From: Atribacteria bacterium SCGC AAA255-G05
GTDB lineage: Bacteria > Atribacterota > Phoenicimicrobiia > Phoenicimicrobiales > Phoenicimicrobiaceae
Reading direction: 5' to 3'
NCBI GenBank assembly: GCA_000405605.1
Contig: ASPA01000045.1
Coordinates: forward strand, 6,957-16,610
Length of the DNA: 9,654 bases
A program made the translations under genes and the position numbers. The notes below the pieces were generated by a model. The model did not search any database and was not told the origin of the DNA. It saw nothing but the letters and a program-made list of their open reading frames with translations. Shown in pieces: positions 6,663-9,654 of this stretch (the stretch's first letter is position 1; each line of letters begins with the position of its first letter).

Positions 6663-7442
6663 TTATCTTTTTATTTTTGCCATTTCAGCCTGTGTTGCCA
6701 TTGCCAGTAGTATCATATCTCCGGCCATACCAACCCAGTCATAGCCCATTTTGAAAAATTTACTGGTATCTTCACCATCAAGGGTAATAATACCCATGGA
6801 AAGGCCCTTTTCCTTACCCATTTTCAGTGTTTTTTCTACGATCTCCACCACCTTGGGATCATCAAACTGACCGGTAATTCCCATGCTATGGGTTAAATCA
6901 AAACGACCAACAAAGATACTGTCAATTCCTTCAACTTCTAAAATTTCTGGAAGATTCTGGAAGGATTCAAAGGTCTCCATCTGCAGAATACACATGACCT
7001 TGTCATTTTCAGTCTTGTAAAAATTGAGCATATTGTCAAATCCTCTGGCACCATAGGTGACAGCCCTGGGATTACAGACACCGCGCTTGCCAACCGGTGC
7101 ATATTTAATAACATTGACGGCTTCCTGGGCTTGTTTTTTGCTATTAACCATAGGAACCATAACGCCACGAGCACCTGCACTGACACATCGGTCGATCAAA
7201 TTAATATTTTCCTGTACCCGCACAAAAGGTGTTACACCAGCGGCTTCTGCAGCTGTGATCATCTGCTCTATGGTTTCGGGATTAGTCATAAAATGTTCGG
7301 TATCAATTAAGACATAGTCCATACCGCTAGCAGCTAAAGTTTCAATAACCGCCCGGGAGTTAGAAACACAAAAAGTTCCTACTACCTTTTTACCTTCTTT
7401 CATCATTTCTTTTACTTTATTTGTTCTCATTTCTTCTCTCAT
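6663..7442 (-). CDS. HpcH/HpaI family class II aldolase
   Basis: Cytoplasmic metal-dependent aldolase cleaving a 4-hydroxy-2-oxo or 2-keto-3-deoxy acid to pyruvate (or a related 2-oxoacid) and an aldehyde. 259 residues, standard length. The whole catalytic set is visible: D47-T-E49-H50 (general base His), R75 in PFVRV, Q154-M-E156 (metal ligand Glu), and D182 in GRFDL (metal ligand Asp), with the same spacing as H45, R70, Q147, E149 and D175 of E. coli HpcH. SAGARGVMVPMV and YAPVGKRGVCNPRA are further hallmarks. The start at 7442 is favoured over the Met at codon 5 because AAAGGA stands 7 nt before it. It lies 66 nt after the UxaA-type gene and 108 nt before dctP, pointing to a sugar-acid or hydroxy-acid breakdown pathway. 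It is visibly more GC-rich than the flanking genes. 2-Keto-3-deoxy-glucarate, -galactonate/rhamnonate or 4-hydroxy-2-oxoheptanedioate type substrates are all possible. Confidence 0.93.
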   Translation of the reverse strand: MREEMRTNKVKEMMKEGKKVVGTFCVSNSRAVIETLAASGMDYVLIDTEHFMTNPETIEQMITAAEAAGVTPFVRVQENINLIDRCVSAGARGVMVPMVNSKKQAQEAVNVIKYAPVGKRGVCNPRAVTYGARGFDNMLNFYKTENDKVMCILQMETFESFQNLPEILEVEGIDSIFVGRFDLTHSMGITGQFDDPKVVEIVEKTLKMGKEKGLSMGIITLDGEDTSKFFKMGYDWVGMAGDMILLAMATQAEMAKIKR

Positions 7443-7508
7443 TTCTTTTTCCTTTCTCTTTTTTTTTAATAATTTTACTTAATTTGGAGTATATTTATTG
7501 CATCGATG

Positions 7509-8705
7509 TCAAATTAGAGGTCCTTCAAAATACAAATTCATTGGCTCATAATATTTAGTAAAGTTCTCACATACAGAATCAGCCTCTCCGGATATGATAG
7601 ATATTAATCTTTTTAAAGCTCTTTCTTTTACTTCTTGATAATTCTCTTTTCCTTCAATGATAGTACCTACATAAATATCCATACTCGATTCTATATCCAA
7701 ATAACCTTTTGGATTCCCAGTCATTTTAATAATAGGCATCAAAGGAAATTTTCCGGAACATGCCGGATTTAGAGGAAGTTTAGCAGGAAGACCGCCACCA
7801 ATAGAAAAAAGCAAAACTTGAGCTCCCGCAGCTGCTACATTAGAGTAGATTTCGCCGGTGTGGGAAGGTCCATCAATAAAATAAAGACCTTTTCCTTTTG
7901 GAAGTTGACCTGATTCTAGAACATCTTGTAAAGGTTTGTTTCCCGATTTTATAACTGCTCCTAAAGATTTTTCTTCAATAGTAGTTAAACCTCCCTGAAT
8001 ATTCCCTGGAGTCGGCTCACATTTCCGGACATCAACCCCCATCGCCAACATTCTTTTTTCTTGTCTTGCAACAGCCTTATAAATCTTTTCATTTACTTCT
8101 TTACTTGCTGCTCTTTTAGCCAAAATATCTTCGGCTCCAATTAATTCAGGGGTTTCTGTAAATAAAACAGTACCTCCCTCATCTATTACCTGATCAGCAA
8201 TCATGCCGGAAACCTTATTACTTGCAATAGCAGAGGTCGTATCAGAACCACCGCATTTTATCGCCAAAGTTAAATATTCTAAAGAAAATTTCTCTCTGCT
8301 CTGTAATTTAATCAATTTTGATAGAGATCTTGTTTTTTTTACACCTTGCTGAATTGTTTCTTTATAATTGCCTGCTTTTTCTAAAGTCACAATTTCAACC
8401 GGTTTGCCAGAATAACTGATTCCTTGAGCAATTTTTTCTGCAGAAGTTAGTTCACAACCAGTTCCAACAATAACTACACCCGCTAAATTTGGATTTTTAC
8501 CCAACCCAACCAAAAGCTGCAACAATCTATCCTGATCTTTACCTAAAAACACACACCTTCCGATATGTGGTAAAGCTATTGACCCTGGAACTTCATTTGC
8601 AATTTCAACAACCATCCCATTACAGCAATTTACAGTCGGGATAATGCCAATAAAATTGCGAACTCCAACTGATCCATTCGACCTTGGAAAACCATAAAAA
8701 TCCAT
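7509..8705 (-). CDS. UxaA-family dehydratase large subunit (altronate/galactarate dehydratase or sulfolactate lyase type)
   Basis: Iron-dependent beta-elimination enzyme family: altronate and galactarate dehydratases make 2-keto-3-deoxy acids, and the relative SuyB removes sulfite from sulfolactate. 398 residues, the size of the separate large subunit. Landmarks in order: GFPRSNGSVGVRN (5-17), IPTVNCCN (22-29, C27/C28), GTGCE (81-85), IKCGGSDTTSAIASN (149-163, C151), ETPELIGAEDILAKRA, PTPGNIQGGLTTIEEKSLG, then a C-terminal FSIGGGLPAKLPLNPACSGKFP. The conserved cysteines are candidates for metal or cluster binding. The small SAF domain of about 90 residues that precedes or accompanies this domain in UxaA, GarD and SuyA is neither fused nor encoded in the window; the preceding gene is RraA-like. 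AAGGA stands 9 nt before the ATG. Altronate-like or other sugar-acid dehydration fits the neighbours best, but the substrate is inferred only. Confidence 0.9.
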   Translation of the reverse strand: MDFYGFPRSNGSVGVRNFIGIIPTVNCCNGMVVEIANEVPGSIALPHIGRCVFLGKDQDRLLQLLVGLGKNPNLAGVVIVGTGCELTSAEKIAQGISYSGKPVEIVTLEKAGNYKETIQQGVKKTRSLSKLIKLQSREKFSLEYLTLAIKCGGSDTTSAIASNKVSGMIADQVIDEGGTVLFTETPELIGAEDILAKRAASKEVNEKIYKAVARQEKRMLAMGVDVRKCEPTPGNIQGGLTTIEEKSLGAVIKSGNKPLQDVLESGQLPKGKGLYFIDGPSHTGEIYSNVAAAGAQVLLFSIGGGLPAKLPLNPACSGKFPLMPIIKMTGNPKGYLDIESSMDIYVGTIIEGKENYQEVKERALKRLISIISGEADSVCENFTKYYEPMNLYFEGPLI

Positions 8706-8796
8706 ATATCTTTTTCCTTCTTTATATTTTTTACCTTAATTTGTTAAAAAAAATAAATTTTTAATATAAATAATAAATAGATTATCTACTGAATAG

Positions 8797-9510
8797 TTAT
8801 ACTCTGCTCAGCCAGGCTTTTTTAATTTCATCAACATTCTTTGCTTCTAATACTTCCTTCGCTTGGTTATCTTCTTCCTCACCAAATGCATCGATATTAT
8901 TGTATACTTCTTCTAATTTATCGGCAGGAAATTTAGTTGCTCCATGTTCGTCCATATGAATAATTTCACCAGGATTAACATCCATACCAGCAACTGAAAC
9001 AGCTGTATTAATCTCACTTATCACAAAATCTCCATGTCCCGAGGTTGTACCACTCATAATATACTGTATATCTAACTCTCTCATTTCATCTAAGTCACGT
9101 GATGGACCATCAGTGACTACACCGACAACTCCACTTGCTTGCATCAATGAAGTCATTTGACCTCCAAACAAGCCAACACTGTCAGCTATATCACTTGGAA
9201 ATTTTTGCTGAGCAACGACAACAATTGGTTTTTTAGCCTGGTCAAGAACTTCAATTAAATCAATAAACGAATATGATTTTACTTTTGGGTCAGGTAATGA
9301 AAAGACTAGTGTAACGGCATATCCAATCCTTCTTCCCTTTTCAGGAAATACACATTTTACTTTCTGACTGGTGTACCAGCGGCCATACCAATTATCATAC
9401 AATCCTAAGCAATGTGGGTTTTCCGGATAAGTAGCAACAACATTTCCAACGGTTGGAGTGTTAAATTTTAATAATTTTTTTAACATCTCTTTTTCAGAAC
9501 ATTTCGCCAT
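8797..9510 (-). CDS. RraA / HMG-CHA aldolase family protein
   Basis: Family of metal-dependent aldolases and oxaloacetate decarboxylases (4-hydroxy-4-methyl-2-oxoglutarate or 4-carboxy-4-hydroxy-2-oxoadipate aldolase), which also includes the RNase E regulator RraA. 237 residues. The signature is G113-L-F-G-G117 followed by SGVVGVVTDGPSRDLDEM, where R138 and D139 match the pyruvate-binding Arg and metal-binding Asp of the Pseudomonas HMG aldolase. The later GDFVISE...V-N-P-G-E-I-I-H-M-D-E-H-G segment fits the C-terminal half. In this catabolic setting an aldolase or 2-oxoacid decarboxylase is likelier than an RNase E regulator. GGAG lies about 12 nt before the ATG, a little far. It is the first gene seen of the group, 91 nt before the dehydratase. 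Specificity is unknown. Confidence 0.88.
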   Translation of the reverse strand: MAKCSEKEMLKKLLKFNTPTVGNVVATYPENPHCLGLYDNWYGRWYTSQKVKCVFPEKGRRIGYAVTLVFSLPDPKVKSYSFIDLIEVLDQAKKPIVVVAQQKFPSDIADSVGLFGGQMTSLMQASGVVGVVTDGPSRDLDEMRELDIQYIMSGTTSGHGDFVISEINTAVSVAGMDVNPGEIIHMDEHGATKFPADKLEEVYNNIDAFGEEEDNQAKEVLEAKNVDEIKKAWLSRV

Positions 9511-9604
9511 AATTTTATTTATTCTCCTTCTATTTTTTTATCTATTTAAATAAATAACACAATCCTATTTGATTAATATTCACATATTTAATAGCCAAAA
9601 TTGT

Positions 9605-9610
9605 ATTATA
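9605..9610 (-). promoter_or_regulatory. Possible -10 box upstream of the RraA-like gene
   Basis: Minus-strand TATAAT is a consensus -10 hexamer about 95 nt before the ATG at 9510, in a 144-nt AT-rich region with no gene. No good -35 box is found 16-18 nt upstream, so in such AT-rich DNA it may be chance. If real, it would drive the whole RraA-UxaA-aldolase-TRAP group. Confidence 0.25.
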
Positions 9611-9654
9611 ACTCTTAATATTTTCTTAGCTTTATTCGTCTTTCGCTTTAAATT

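Noticed and set aside
1..9654. CRISPR arrays, tRNA or rRNA genes, toxin-antitoxin or phage-defence systems
   Set aside because: No spaced direct repeats, tRNA-like folds or rRNA stretches were seen, and all intact genes fit metabolism or transport.

Overview
The window reads as a catabolic locus of an AT-rich, strictly anaerobic bacterium. Every supported gene lies on the minus strand, so transcription runs from the right end (about 9510) to the left end (1). The organism cannot be named from sequence alone. Anaerobiosis is inferred from the oxygen-sensitive tungsten-type aldehyde:ferredoxin oxidoreductase. The solute-binding protein has a plain signal-peptidase-I type leader with no lipobox cysteine, which fits a diderm anaerobe (for example Halanaerobiales-, Negativicutes- or Atribacterota-like) better than a typical monoderm clostridium. 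This is inference.

Layout in order of transcription: RraA/HMG-aldolase-like protein (9510-8797); large subunit of the UxaA/altronate-galactarate dehydratase family (8705-7509); canonical HpcH/HpaI class II aldolase (7442-6663); a three-gene TRAP transporter, dctP (6554-5568), dctQ (5458-4988) and dctM (4809-3514); a decayed IS200/IS605-type insertion carrying a broken tnpA (about 3380-2895); a second, divergent HpcH/HpaI-family protein (2870-2073) whose start lies about 35 nt past the right-end hairpin of that element; a 401-nt gene-less stretch; and the first 557 residues of an aldehyde:ferredoxin oxidoreductase (1671 to the window edge). Gaps between the first six genes are 66-178 nt with good ribosome-binding sites and no convincing terminator, so they could form one operon.

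Proposed joint role (inference): the TRAP system imports a small hydroxylated or sugar-derived carboxylate, the UxaA-type enzyme dehydrates it to a 2-keto-3-deoxy acid, and the HpcH/HpaI and/or RraA-type aldolases cleave the keto acid to pyruvate (or a similar 2-oxoacid) plus an aldehyde. The downstream AOR could oxidise such an aldehyde to the acid with ferredoxin as acceptor. The substrate is not determined.

The most notable non-coding feature is in the AOR leader. Positions 1877-1769 (minus strand) fold into a closed multi-stem RNA with sequence hallmarks of the Moco/Tuco (molybdenum/tungsten cofactor) riboswitch class, placed directly upstream of an enzyme that uses that kind of cofactor. 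The other points worth a look are the divergent aldolase lacking the canonical catalytic His, Arg and Gln, the dehydratase large subunit without a visible SAF-domain partner, and the patchy base composition (AOR and the canonical aldolase look clearly more GC-rich than the TRAP genes).
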